Program-made: the position numbers and the translations under genes
Part shown: positions 1 to 5,897 of the stretch, one piece after another
Layout: each line of letters opens with the position of its first letter
How positions within the stretch are numbered: the first letter of the stretch is position 1
The notes under the pieces: generated by a model
Seen by the model: only the letters and a program-made list of their open reading frames with translations
Told to the model about the DNA's origin: nothing
Database searches by the model: none
Source of the DNA: Alphaproteobacteria bacterium
GTDB taxonomy: Bacteria > Pseudomonadota > Alphaproteobacteria > CAAGCB01 > CAG-977
Reading direction: 5' to 3'
Length of the DNA stretch: 9,114 bases
Assembly: GCA_021639925.1 (NCBI GenBank)
Contig: JAJXEL010000084.1
Coordinates: 1 to 9,114, forward strand

Positions 1-309
1 GTACGGAGCAGCGTTGGGTTCCGGCGCCGTGTAAACGACGCCGACCATCGGCGATTTAACGGCGTCGCCTTTGATTTCCGCTTCAGCCTGAACATTTTGC
101 TGAACGGCAGCGGGCCCGGCCGCCGGCGCGGGCGCAGCGGCAGGAACGGCCGCGGCGACAGGAGCCGCCGCCATAAAACCGGCCGCCGGAACGCGGGTAA
201 CGCGCAGGCGCAGCCCTTCCGTATCGTATTCAATTTCAGCCAGCTCATGTTCATTGATAAGCTTCGCTAAATCTTCGACCAAAGTTGTGTCATACGTAGA
301 TTTTGACAT
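1..309 (-). CDS. accB: Biotin carboxyl carrier protein of acetyl-CoA carboxylase, N-terminal part (cut by window edge)
   Basis: AccB carries the biotin that shuttles carboxyl groups between biotin carboxylase and carboxyltransferase in acetyl-CoA carboxylase, the committed step of fatty acid synthesis in the cytoplasm. The 103 residues visible start MSKSTYDTTLVEDLAKLINE and then EIEYDTEGLRLRVTR, the usual AccB N-terminal domain. An Ala/Pro-rich flexible linker follows (about residues 42-72), and then the start of the biotinyl domain (KSPMVGVVYTAPEP, about 82-95). The biotin-accepting EAMKM motif lies beyond the left edge and cannot be checked. The ATG at 307-309 is preceded by AGGGA about 10 nt upstream. 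It lies 13 nt downstream of the aroQ stop, so the two are probably cotranscribed; aroQ-accB-accC is a common proteobacterial order, and accC would be expected next outside the window. Confidence 0.93.
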   Translation of the reverse strand, partial: MSKSTYDTTLVEDLAKLINEHELAEIEYDTEGLRLRVTRVPAAGFMAAAPVAAAVPAAAPAPAAGPAAVQQNVQAEAEIKGDAVKSPMVGVVYTAPEPNAAPY

Positions 310-322
310 AGATAATTATTCC

Positions 323-757
323 CTACTTGAAAAAAGAGGCCGCGGCCTCAAGAGCCAACAGATACCCTTGTTTCCCGAAACCGCAGATAACGCCGTCGGC
401 CGCTTTGGAAACATAGGAAAAATGGCGGAATTCTTCCCGCCGGTGAATATTGGACAAATGAACCTCCACGACCGGCATGCCGCAGGCCAGCAAAGCGTCC
501 ATAATCGCGACGGAAGTATGCGAATAAGCGGCGGGATTAATGACAACCGCGTCAAAATGCCCCCGCACCTGCTGAATGGCGGTAACGATTTCGCCTTCAT
601 GATTGCTTTGGAAAAACTCGATTTCCAACCCCAGCGCCGCCGCCTTTTCCCGGCAGCCCGATTCAATGTCGGCCAGCGTGTCGGAACCGTAAATTTCCGG
701 CTGTCTGGTTCCCAGCATGTTCAAATTCGGGCCATTGATTACAAAAATACGGCGCAT
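323..757 (-). CDS. aroQ: Type II 3-dehydroquinate dehydratase
   Basis: This enzyme converts 3-dehydroquinate to 3-dehydroshikimate in the cytoplasmic shikimate pathway. At 144 aa it has the usual length of the small dodecameric type II family. Visible motifs are INGPNLNMLG (7-16), R18 and Y23 in TRQPEIYG (the flexible lid arginine and catalytic tyrosine), QSNHEGE (50-56), INPAAYSHTS (73-82), the catalytic histidine H100 in EVHLSN, and HRREEFRHFS (105-114) for substrate binding. All expected catalytic residues are present. The ATG at 755-757 has a strong GGAAGGAA ribosome binding site about 5 nt upstream. It is the first gene of a probable aroQ-accB operon and is transcribed away from flgE. 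Confidence 0.96.
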   Translation of the reverse strand: MRRIFVINGPNLNMLGTRQPEIYGSDTLADIESGCREKAAALGLEIEFFQSNHEGEIVTAIQQVRGHFDAVVINPAAYSHTSVAIMDALLACGMPVVEVHLSNIHRREEFRHFSYVSKAADGVICGFGKQGYLLALEAAASFFK

Positions 758-787
758 TTGTTCCTTCCGAAATAAAAATACTTTTGT

Positions 788-796
788 TTTATACCA
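788..796 (-). promoter_or_regulatory. Probable extended -10 promoter of aroQ-accB
   Basis: Read on the minus strand, the bases are TGG followed by TATAAA, an extended -10 element with a five-of-six -10 hexamer. The -35 region is poor (ATGCAA at 17-nt spacing), as is typical of extended -10 promoters. Transcription would start near 781, giving a leader of about 24 nt that includes the aroQ ribosome binding site. This is inferred from sequence only. Confidence 0.5.
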
Positions 797-817
797 TTAA
801 ATTATTGTGATTGCATT

Positions 818-841
818 AAAATCATTCGTTTGAATGATTTT
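818..841. repeat. Perfect 10-bp inverted repeat between divergent aroQ and flgE promoters
   Basis: The left arm AAAATCATTC (818-827) and right arm GAATGATTTT (832-841) are separated by GTTT. The repeat lies just upstream of the aroQ promoter on one side and 14 bp upstream of the sigma-54 -24 element on the other. No gene ends here, so a terminator makes little sense even though T residues follow the right arm. An operator for a dimeric regulator is the likeliest reading. No regulator is identifiable from the sequence. Confidence 0.5.
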
Positions 842-855
842 TTTATGATTTTTTT
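834..855. repeat. Tandem exact 11-bp repeat with phased T7 tracts
   Basis: The unit ATGATTTTTTT occurs twice back to back (834-844 and 845-855). This puts two seven-base T-tracts in helical phase (11-bp period) directly upstream of the sigma-54 promoter; the last T is also the first base of the -24 element. Phased A/T tracts are known to curve DNA. Here the curve would sit between the -24 element and any upstream activator. Confidence 0.7.
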
Positions 856-870
856 GGCACGAATATTGCA
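855..870 (+). promoter_or_regulatory. Sigma-54 (RpoN) promoter of flgE
   Basis: TGGCACG (855-861), four bases, then TTGCA (866-870) matches the sigma-54 consensus TGGCACG-N4-TTGCW exactly, with the invariant GG (856-857) and GC (868-869) 12 bp apart. Transcription should start near 880, giving a leader of about 32 nt with AAGGAG at 900-905 ahead of the flgE ATG. Sigma-54 control of hook genes is established in Caulobacter and other flagellated Proteobacteria. It requires an enhancer-binding activator, which is not encoded here. Confidence 0.9.
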
Positions 871-912
871 TTTATCAAATCGGAAAAAGATCATTTTACA
901 AGGAGTATTGCG

Positions 913-2178
913 ATGGCTTTAGGCACTTTTGTCACCAGCACAATGGGAATGCATTCCCAGTCGCACGCTTTGGAACAGATCAGCGCGAACATTGCGAACG
1001 TCAATACGGTCGGTTACAAAAAGGTTGAAACGCGTTTTGAAACGCAAATGACCAAATTTAATGAAATCGGAACGGATTCTCATTTATTTTCGGCCGGCGT
1101 CGTAGACCGGCGTATGGTTGATGTGGCCGGCGTTTTAAATACGACGAACAGCATCTATGATCTGGGAATCAGCGGTCAGGGATTCTTTATCGTCGAAGGA
1201 CAAAACCAGACGCTTTATTCCCGCGCGGGCGATTTTCAGGCGACCGCCATTACGCCGCAAGGGTACAAAGCCCAGACGGTTACTTATTACAAACCGACGG
1301 AAAGCGGCGTCGTAACGCAGTCTTCGCCGGCGTCTTATTTTACAAACGCGTCGGGATATTATGTCATGGGGTGGAATTACAACAATGACAGCGAGGCATT
1401 TTCTTCCAACCTGGAACCGGTAATTATTTCCCCCATGGAATATTACCCCGGGCATGAAACGACGCAAATGTCATTTAAAGGCAACATCAACGCCGCGGCA
1501 ACAGAAACGCAGCTGTTAAAATTCCCCATTTACGATAATGATTATACGCAACATAACATGATGATGAAATGGGAACCGCAGGACGACGCCAATACTTGGC
1601 TGGTTACAATAGACATTGACGGGGCTTCCGTCGGATCGGAACCGATCCTGGTTACCTTTGATTCAAACGCCAAACTGACTTCTCCGGTTCCTTCTACCAA
1701 CCTGCAAATTACGTGGGAAGACGGTACTGCCAGCACAGTGACGCTGGACATGCAGCATTTTACGCAATATGCCAACACTTTAAACGGCGAAGTTTTATCA
1801 CAGGACGGCAAAGGCTTTGGTTCCCTGGTCAGCACGGCATGGGACGAAAACGGCGTTTTAAACGCGACCTACAGCAACGGCAGCAGTATCCCGGTCTGTA
1901 AAGTCGCTTTGGCGCAGGTACAGGTTCCCAATATGATGGAAGCCGTTTCCGGCAACATGTTCGCTTATAATGAAAATGCGGGCAATCTGGAAATTGTCGA
2001 TTTGCAAAACACGCTGACGGAAACAACGGTTCAAGGCGGAAAAATCGAATCTTCCAACGTTACCCTGGAAGAAGAATTTACAAATATGATTGTTACCCAG
2101 CGGGCTTATTCCAGCAACGTGCAGACCTTTACAACCGCTAACGAAATGACGCAGGAGGCCATCAATATCCTCAGCTGA
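913..2178 (+). CDS. flgE: Flagellar hook protein FlgE-like
   Basis: FlgE polymerises outside the cell into the hook, the universal joint between basal body and filament. It is exported by the flagellar type III apparatus, so no Sec signal is expected and none is seen. The 421-aa protein has the flagellar rod/hook N-terminal helix (about 4-36, with ISANIANVNTVGYKK), then ISGQGFFIVEGQNQTLYSRAGDF (about 90-112), typical of FlgE/F/G. A variable central hook domain rich in Asn, Thr and Tyr follows, and the C-terminal basal-body/hook helix ends the protein (about 376-421, with QRAYSSNVQTFTTANEM). Its length and middle domain favour FlgE over the shorter FlgF/FlgG (about 240-260 aa). AAGGAG 7 nt upstream fixes the start. 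It is a single-gene unit: sigma-54 promoter before it, terminator overlapping its stop codon, and no other flagellar gene in the window. Confidence 0.88.
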   Translation: MALGTFVTSTMGMHSQSHALEQISANIANVNTVGYKKVETRFETQMTKFNEIGTDSHLFSAGVVDRRMVDVAGVLNTTNSIYDLGISGQGFFIVEGQNQTLYSRAGDFQATAITPQGYKAQTVTYYKPTESGVVTQSSPASYFTNASGYYVMGWNYNNDSEAFSSNLEPVIISPMEYYPGHETTQMSFKGNINAAATETQLLKFPIYDNDYTQHNMMMKWEPQDDANTWLVTIDIDGASVGSEPILVTFDSNAKLTSPVPSTNLQITWEDGTASTVTLDMQHFTQYANTLNGEVLSQDGKGFGSLVSTAWDENGVLNATYSNGSSIPVCKVALAQVQVPNMMEAVSGNMFAYNENAGNLEIVDLQNTLTETTVQGGKIESSNVTLEEEFTNMIVTQRAYSSNVQTFTTANEMTQEAINILS

Positions 2179-2208
2179 AAAAAGAAAGGCTTTATGCCTT
2201 TCTTTTTT
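2178..2208 (+). terminator. Rho-independent terminator of flgE
   Basis: The left arm AAAAAAGAAAGGC (2178-2190), loop TTTAT and perfectly complementary right arm GCCTTTCTTTTTT (2196-2208) form a 13-bp stem ending in a U-tract. The left arm starts at the last base of the flgE stop codon. The A-tract upstream means it may also act on the opposite strand. Confidence 0.92.
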
Positions 2209-2234
2209 ATTCTGTGACGGCAATCACAAGGGAC

Positions 2235-2263
2235 TTGAAAAAAACGCCAAAATATGCGATATT
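2235..2263 (+). promoter_or_regulatory. Probable sigma-70 promoter of the orphan RNA
   Basis: TTGAAA (2235-2240) and GATATT (2258-2263) are separated by exactly 17 bp, each with one or two mismatches to consensus. They lie downstream of the flgE terminator and upstream of the structured RNA. The predicted start is near 2270. A weaker alternative -10 (TATAAG, 2269-2274) lacks a good -35. Confidence 0.5.
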
Positions 2264-2269
2264 AAAAAT

Positions 2270-2394
2270 ATAAGGGGTGCAGATCTTATCTCTGTGTAGC
2301 TTAAGGGAAAGCAACTCACTGTCACTGAGTAGATGCGGAATCAAAGCCGTCGCAGAGACCAATTTAAAAGCCGGGTTAAAAAACCCGGCTTTTT
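2270..2394 (+). ncRNA. Candidate structured small RNA, about 125 nt, family not recognised
   Basis: The spacer between flgE and arcC has a promoter-like pair, a segment with nested complementarity and a strong terminator. An 8-bp closing stem pairs TCTCTGTG (2289-2296) with CGCAGAGA (2351-2358), with one G-U pair. Inside are three hairpins: GCTT/AAGC (2299-2302 with 2309-2312, loop AAGGGA), ACTCA/TGAGT (2314-2318 with 2326-2330, loop CTGTCAC) and CGG/CCG (2336-2338 with 2347-2349, loop AATCAAAG). The result is a four-way-junction-like fold. The 5' end is purine-rich (AAGGGG). No plus-strand gene follows, so a cis-acting riboswitch is unlikely and a trans-acting RNA fits better. I compared it by eye with cobalamin, SAM, c-di-GMP, TPP, 4.5S, 6S and tracrRNA signatures and found no convincing match. 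Boundaries are inferred. Confidence 0.5.
2366..2394. terminator. Strong, probably bidirectional terminator between the orphan RNA and arcC
   Basis: AAAAGCCGGGTT (2366-2377), loop AAAA and AACCCGGCTTTT (2382-2393) form a perfect 12-bp stem followed on the plus strand by a T-run. Read on the minus strand the stem is followed by TTTT and AT-rich sequence, so it can also end arcC transcripts. It lies 26 bp past the arcC stop. Confidence 0.88.
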
Positions 2395-2401
2395 CGTATT
2401 A

Positions 2402-2419
2402 AAGAAAGAAAACTTTCTT
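2402..2419. repeat. Short AT-rich hairpin immediately after arcC
   Basis: AAGAAAG (2402-2408), four A residues and CTTTCTT (2413-2419) form a perfect 7-bp inverted repeat directly next to the arcC stop codon (2421-2423). It may stabilise the arcC mRNA end or act as a weak first terminator ahead of the stronger one at 2366-2394. Confidence 0.4.
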
Positions 2420-2420
2420 A

Positions 2421-3344
2421 TTAATATAATTTAAATTCAGCGCCTTTGCGGATAATCGTACCCGCCTTGCCGTTTAAAATATCCAGAGCGTCTTCCAGCC
2501 GGCCGACGGCGCCGAATCCTTTGCCTGTATTGGCAAAACGGCAGACAGCCTCGACTTTCGGTCCCATGGATCCTTTGGCAAAGTTGTATTCCTGCAATTT
2601 TTCAGGCGATACTTCTTTAATTTCCTTTTGATCCGGCGTTCCCCAATCCAAAGCGATAGACGGCGCGTCCGTTAAAATCAACAAAGCGTCCGCGTCCAGC
2701 TCCGCCGCCATGATTGAAGCCGACATATCTTTATCAATAACGGCTTCGCTGCCTTCCAGCTTGCCCTGATCATTGCGGATAACAGGAATACCGCCGCCGC
2801 CCGAAGCAATCACCATCGCGCCCGAATCCACCAGCTGGCGGATCGTATCGATTTCAACGATTTTTTTCGGCTGGGGCGACGGAACGACACGGCGGAAATA
2901 TTTGCCGTCGGCGGCAATGGTCCAGCCGCGTTCGGCAGCCAGCTTTTCAGCCGTTTCCTTGTCGTAAACGGGGCCGACGAATTTACGGGGATCCGAATAA
3001 GCCGGATCGTTCGGATCAACTTCGGTCTGCGTAATGATATTGACGACCTGACGGTCCGGCAGATCGTTTCCGACGCATTGGGCAACCATATAACCGATCA
3101 TGCCCTGCGATTCTGCCCCCAGCACATCAAAAGGATACGGCGTTACGTCCTTATAAGCGTCCGCCTGCAAAGCCAGCAAACCGACCTGCGGGCCGTTGCC
3201 GTGCGTTAAAACGACATTATGTTCCTTTGCAATTTCGGCAACGGCTTTGGCCGCGATACGCACATTTGCCATCTGAACATCGGCGTCAGCGCGTTCGCCG
3301 CGGCGCAGCAGTGCGTTTCCGCCCAATGCAATAACGACTTTCAT
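2421..3344 (-). CDS. arcC: Carbamate kinase
   Basis: Carbamate kinase interconverts carbamoyl phosphate plus ADP with carbamate plus ATP. It is the last, ATP-yielding step of the arginine deiminase route and of related fermentations, and acts in the cytoplasm. The 307-aa protein matches the family length. Visible motifs are ALGGNAL (6-12), HGNGPQVG (48-55), TQTEVDPNDPAYSDPRKFVG (105-124, the protruding lid region), RRVVPSPQP (151-159), the glycine-rich ASGGGGIPV (180-188), VIDKD (202-206), TDAP (225-228) and KGSMGPK (257-263). The expected nucleotide- and phosphate-binding lysines are present. AGGAG about 8 nt before the ATG supports the start. It has its own promoter and no arcA, arcB or arginine transporter beside it, which is unusual for a catabolic arcC; partner genes may lie elsewhere. 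Confidence 0.95.
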   Translation of the reverse strand: MKVVIALGGNALLRRGERADADVQMANVRIAAKAVAEIAKEHNVVLTHGNGPQVGLLALQADAYKDVTPYPFDVLGAESQGMIGYMVAQCVGNDLPDRQVVNIITQTEVDPNDPAYSDPRKFVGPVYDKETAEKLAAERGWTIAADGKYFRRVVPSPQPKKIVEIDTIRQLVDSGAMVIASGGGGIPVIRNDQGKLEGSEAVIDKDMSASIMAAELDADALLILTDAPSIALDWGTPDQKEIKEVSPEKLQEYNFAKGSMGPKVEAVCRFANTGKGFGAVGRLEDALDILNGKAGTIIRKGAEFKLY

Positions 3345-3381
3345 TAATAAAACTCCTAAAACTTAACCAAAAAGAAGTTTT

Positions 3382-3410
3382 ATGATAGCCGTCTGTTTCA
3401 GCGATGTAAA
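3382..3410 (-). promoter_or_regulatory. Sigma-70 promoter of arcC
   Basis: On the minus strand TTTACA (plus positions 3405-3410) and TATCAT (3382-3387) are separated by 17 bp, each hexamer one mismatch from consensus. The start would lie near 3375, giving a leader of about 30 nt that contains AGGAG. It shows that arcC can be transcribed independently of pyk. Confidence 0.75.
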
Positions 3411-3416
3411 CGGCTA
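3386..3416. repeat. Inverted repeat spanning the arcC promoter (possible operator)
   Basis: TAGCCGT (3386-3392) and ACGGCTA (3410-3416) are exact 7-bp inverted copies, centres 24 bp apart. One touches the arcC -10 hexamer and the other the -35 hexamer. This arrangement suits a repressor that binds across both promoter elements. The right copy also abuts the T-tract of the pyk terminator, so chance or a structural role cannot be excluded. Confidence 0.4.
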
Positions 3417-3449
3417 AAAAAAGAGGGCTTTAAAAAAGCCCCCCTTTTT
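3416..3449 (-). terminator. Rho-independent terminator of pyk
   Basis: In the minus-strand transcript, AAAAAGGGGGGCUUU pairs with AAAGCCCUCUUUUU across a three-base loop, using two G-U pairs, and runs into seven U residues. Those G-U pairs would be A-C mismatches in a plus-strand transcript, so the hairpin is suited to the pyk direction. It begins 4 bp after the pyk stop and runs directly into the arcC promoter region. Confidence 0.88.
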
Positions 3450-3453
3450 ATTA

Positions 3454-4893
3454 TCAAACAATGCACTGCCCCGGATCAACCACCGGAAAAATATGCAGCA
3501 AATTCGTATTTCCCGTTACGTTAAACGGCAGCCCGGCCGTCATAATAATTTTTTCGCCCGGTTTGGAATCAAATACTTCCCGGCAGTATTCCGACGCCTG
3601 GCGCGCCACATCGGTCAACAGATCCAACTTGTCACAGACAACGCTTTCAATGCCCCAGAACAGACTCATTTTTCTGGCGACCGAAACGTCGGGCGTCATG
3701 CACATAATCGGAATATACGGCCGTTCGCGCGATACGCGTCCCGCCGTCGCCCCGCTGATCGTATACGATACAATCGCCGTCGCATCGGACAGCGTTTCCG
3801 CCGTTACCCGTGCCGCCGCCGTAATGGCGCTTTCAGGCGTTTGTTCGGACGGCAGACGGACGGCGTCCAAATACTTGCGGTACAAATCATGCGATTCCGT
3901 TTCCATAATGATTTTATTCATCAGCGTCACGGCTTCGACAGGATAAGCCCCCGCCGCCGTTTCCGCCGACAGCATAACGGCGTCGGCCGCATCGAAAACC
4001 GCCGTTGCCACATCGGACGCTTCAGCCCTGGTCGGCGTCGGATTCGACACCATTGATTCCAGCATCTGCGTTGCGACAATTACCGGTTTGCCGCCTTTGC
4101 GGCAGGCGCGGATAATTTTCTTTTGCAAAACGGGCACCTTTTCGGGCGGCACTTCAACCCCCAGATCGCCGCGCGCCACCATAATGCCGTCAGACAAACG
4201 GATAATTTCGTCCAGCCGTTCCAACGCCGCCGGTTTTTCGATTTTGGAAACAATCCACGCTCTGTCGTTAATCAAAGACCGCGCCAGCAGCAAATCTTCC
4301 GGCCGCTGGACAAAAGACAGCCCGATCATATCCGCTCCCATGTCCAAAGCAGCCTGCAAATCGACTTTATCCTTTTCGGTCAGCGCGTCAATCGGCAAAG
4401 GAACGCCGGGAACATTCACCCCTTTTTTATTCGACAGACGACCGCCGATAATCACGGTTGTATCGGCGAAATCTTTTCCGAAATCATCGACGCGCAAACG
4501 AACCAAACCGTCATTTAACAATAAATCCATTCCCTTCGTCATTGCCTGAAATATTTCGGGGTGAGGCAGGCAGACACGCTGTTCGTCGCCGGGTTCCGGC
4601 GACATATCCAAACGGAACCGGTCGCCGATATGCAATTCAACGGCGCCGTCTTTAAATACGCCGATTCGCAGCTTTGGCCCCTGCATATCGCATAAAATCG
4701 CCAGCGGCCGTCCTATTTCTTTTTCGGCGGCGCGGATATATTCGACGTTTTTGCGGTGGTCGTCATGGCTGCCGTGCGAAAAATTCAGCCGGAACACATT
4801 AACGCCGGCCCGCGCCAAAGCTTTGATCGTTTCCGGCGTATTCGAGGCAGGCCCCAGCGTTGAAACGATTTTTGTAAAATGAGAACGTTTCAT
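3454..4893 (-). CDS. pyk: Pyruvate kinase
   Basis: Pyruvate kinase transfers phosphate from phosphoenolpyruvate to ADP, the final ATP-forming step of glycolysis, in the cytoplasm. At 479 aa it has normal bacterial length. The barrel domain shows TKIVSTLGPAS (7-17), FRLNFSHG with R35 (34-41), CDMQGPKLRIG (68-78), VSKIEK with catalytic K217 and metal ligand E219, VARGDLGVE with metal ligand D243 (239-247), and ATQMLESM (274-281). The B-domain lid lies at roughly 72-168. The C-terminal allosteric domain (about 350-479) is complete, with SGATAGRVSRERP (380-392). AAAGGAAG about 8 nt upstream supports the ATG. It starts 31 nt after the galM-like gene on the same strand with no visible terminator between them, so the two may be cotranscribed. 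A terminator follows it. Confidence 0.97.
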   Translation of the reverse strand: MKRSHFTKIVSTLGPASNTPETIKALARAGVNVFRLNFSHGSHDDHRKNVEYIRAAEKEIGRPLAILCDMQGPKLRIGVFKDGAVELHIGDRFRLDMSPEPGDEQRVCLPHPEIFQAMTKGMDLLLNDGLVRLRVDDFGKDFADTTVIIGGRLSNKKGVNVPGVPLPIDALTEKDKVDLQAALDMGADMIGLSFVQRPEDLLLARSLINDRAWIVSKIEKPAALERLDEIIRLSDGIMVARGDLGVEVPPEKVPVLQKKIIRACRKGGKPVIVATQMLESMVSNPTPTRAEASDVATAVFDAADAVMLSAETAAGAYPVEAVTLMNKIIMETESHDLYRKYLDAVRLPSEQTPESAITAAARVTAETLSDATAIVSYTISGATAGRVSRERPYIPIMCMTPDVSVARKMSLFWGIESVVCDKLDLLTDVARQASEYCREVFDSKPGEKIIMTAGLPFNVTGNTNLLHIFPVVDPGQCIV

Positions 4894-4924
4894 TTTTCAA
4901 CTTCCTTTGCCCTATAAAAAACTT

Positions 4925-5818
4925 TTAAAGATCAGACACCGTCAAAGTCATCGTTTCAGTCAGACTTTCATCGGGTTCCAGCGTTTTAATGCCCGTGCCG
5001 GCAATACCGCGCGACGCCAGGTTAAAGGCGTCCGTCGCATTTGTCACCGGTTCGACGCAGAAAAAATTTTCCCCCGCCGGCGACCAAATGACAACATGGC
5101 CGAAATCACTATAGGCCGTCATGCTGATTTTCCGCCCGCGCGACGGCCAAGCCATTTCCGCTTTGCCGTCAAACCCGCCGAAACACGTATCCAGCTCCAG
5201 CTCTGAAATTTTCAACCCCTTGTCAAACTGCCATTCCGGCGGCGTTTTGATCGGACGTTCCCGCGGCGGCGCGCTTTCATGCGCCCAGACGTTTTTTGTT
5301 TTAAACGTAATGACCGTATCTTCGTCCTTCGGGAAAAAGGGGTGCCACCCCAGCCCGCACGGCATCGGAATCCCGCCTTTGTTTGTCAAAGTCAAAGAAA
5401 CGATAAAACGATTGCCGTCCAGTTGAAAGTTTTGTTCGGCTTCATAAGCGAAAGGAAAACCGCTTTTGCCGTTGTGTTCAAATGTTAAAACCGCCGAATC
5501 GGCAGAATTGCGGACAACGTCCCATTCTTTTTGCCAGCCTTCTCCGTGCAAAGGATCGGGAACAAAGGGGTGGTTTTTAGGCACGGTCCGGCGTATTCCC
5601 CAATAAATAAAGTATCCGCTGCGGATTCTGTTGGAATACGGCACCAAAGGAAACATTGCGGTTTCGTCGGCGGCCCGGCGGTCAACGGCACCGTTCAGCG
5701 CGGGACGCAGCAAATCGTCGTTTCCGCGGCGCCAATACAGTACGGACCCGCCCGCGCGGGGGCTGAGTGCGGCGCTGAAATCGCCTGAAGAAAGAGAAAG
5801 AATATCTGAATCTGTCAT
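4925..5818 (-). CDS. Aldose 1-epimerase (mutarotase) family protein, GalM/YphB-like
   Basis: Members interconvert alpha and beta anomers of aldoses such as galactose or glucose. The 297-aa protein carries NRI with R64 (63-65), DPLHGEGW with H91 (88-95), GLGWHPFF with H159 (155-162), LDTCF with D211 and CVEPVT with E256 (254-259). The two histidines and the glutamate correspond to the general acid/base residues of the family. It looks closer to the proteobacterial YphB-type branch than to classical GalM, and the sugar cannot be told from sequence. An in-frame stop lies 6 nt upstream of the ATG, which fixes it as the earliest possible start. The ribosome binding site is poor: GGGA about 8 nt upstream, or GAGG almost touching the ATG. 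It precedes pyk, which fits sugar catabolism. No gal operon genes are nearby. Confidence 0.9.
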   Translation of the reverse strand: MTDSDILSLSSGDFSAALSPRAGGSVLYWRRGNDDLLRPALNGAVDRRAADETAMFPLVPYSNRIRSGYFIYWGIRRTVPKNHPFVPDPLHGEGWQKEWDVVRNSADSAVLTFEHNGKSGFPFAYEAEQNFQLDGNRFIVSLTLTNKGGIPMPCGLGWHPFFPKDEDTVITFKTKNVWAHESAPPRERPIKTPPEWQFDKGLKISELELDTCFGGFDGKAEMAWPSRGRKISMTAYSDFGHVVIWSPAGENFFCVEPVTNATDAFNLASRGIAGTGIKTLEPDESLTETMTLTVSDL

Positions 5819-5897
5819 GCCTCATATCCCATTATTCGTTTTCCCTGTTGTAAACTGTAATGCCGCCGCCTGCAAGCAATTTTGTCGGCCGCCCGCG

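Noticed and set aside
254..775. Long plus-strand open frame opposite aroQ and accB
   Set aside because: It is the antisense shadow of aroQ, whose catalytic motifs and ribosome binding site are complete on the minus strand.
818..844. AT-rich hairpin followed by T residues read as a terminator
   Set aside because: Both flanking genes start away from it, so there is no transcript to end. The stem has only two G-C pairs in each 10-bp arm.
2270..2365. Cobalamin riboswitch resemblance (GGGAAAG, CACTGAG and CAGAGACC segments)
   Set aside because: The order of short matches is suggestive, but the junction signature expected after the third hairpin (GCCAC-type) is missing and the loops do not match. 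No gene follows on that strand for a cis-acting switch to control.
2333..2434. Small 33-codon plus-strand frame starting within the RNA segment
   Set aside because: It runs straight through the terminator hairpin and into the antisense of the arcC end, has no good ribosome binding site, and its composition is dictated by the stem sequence.
3461..4549. Several long plus-strand frames opposite pyk
   Set aside because: They are antisense shadows caused by the codon bias of pyk, with Arg-rich or Ser-rich nonsense translations and no ribosome binding sites.
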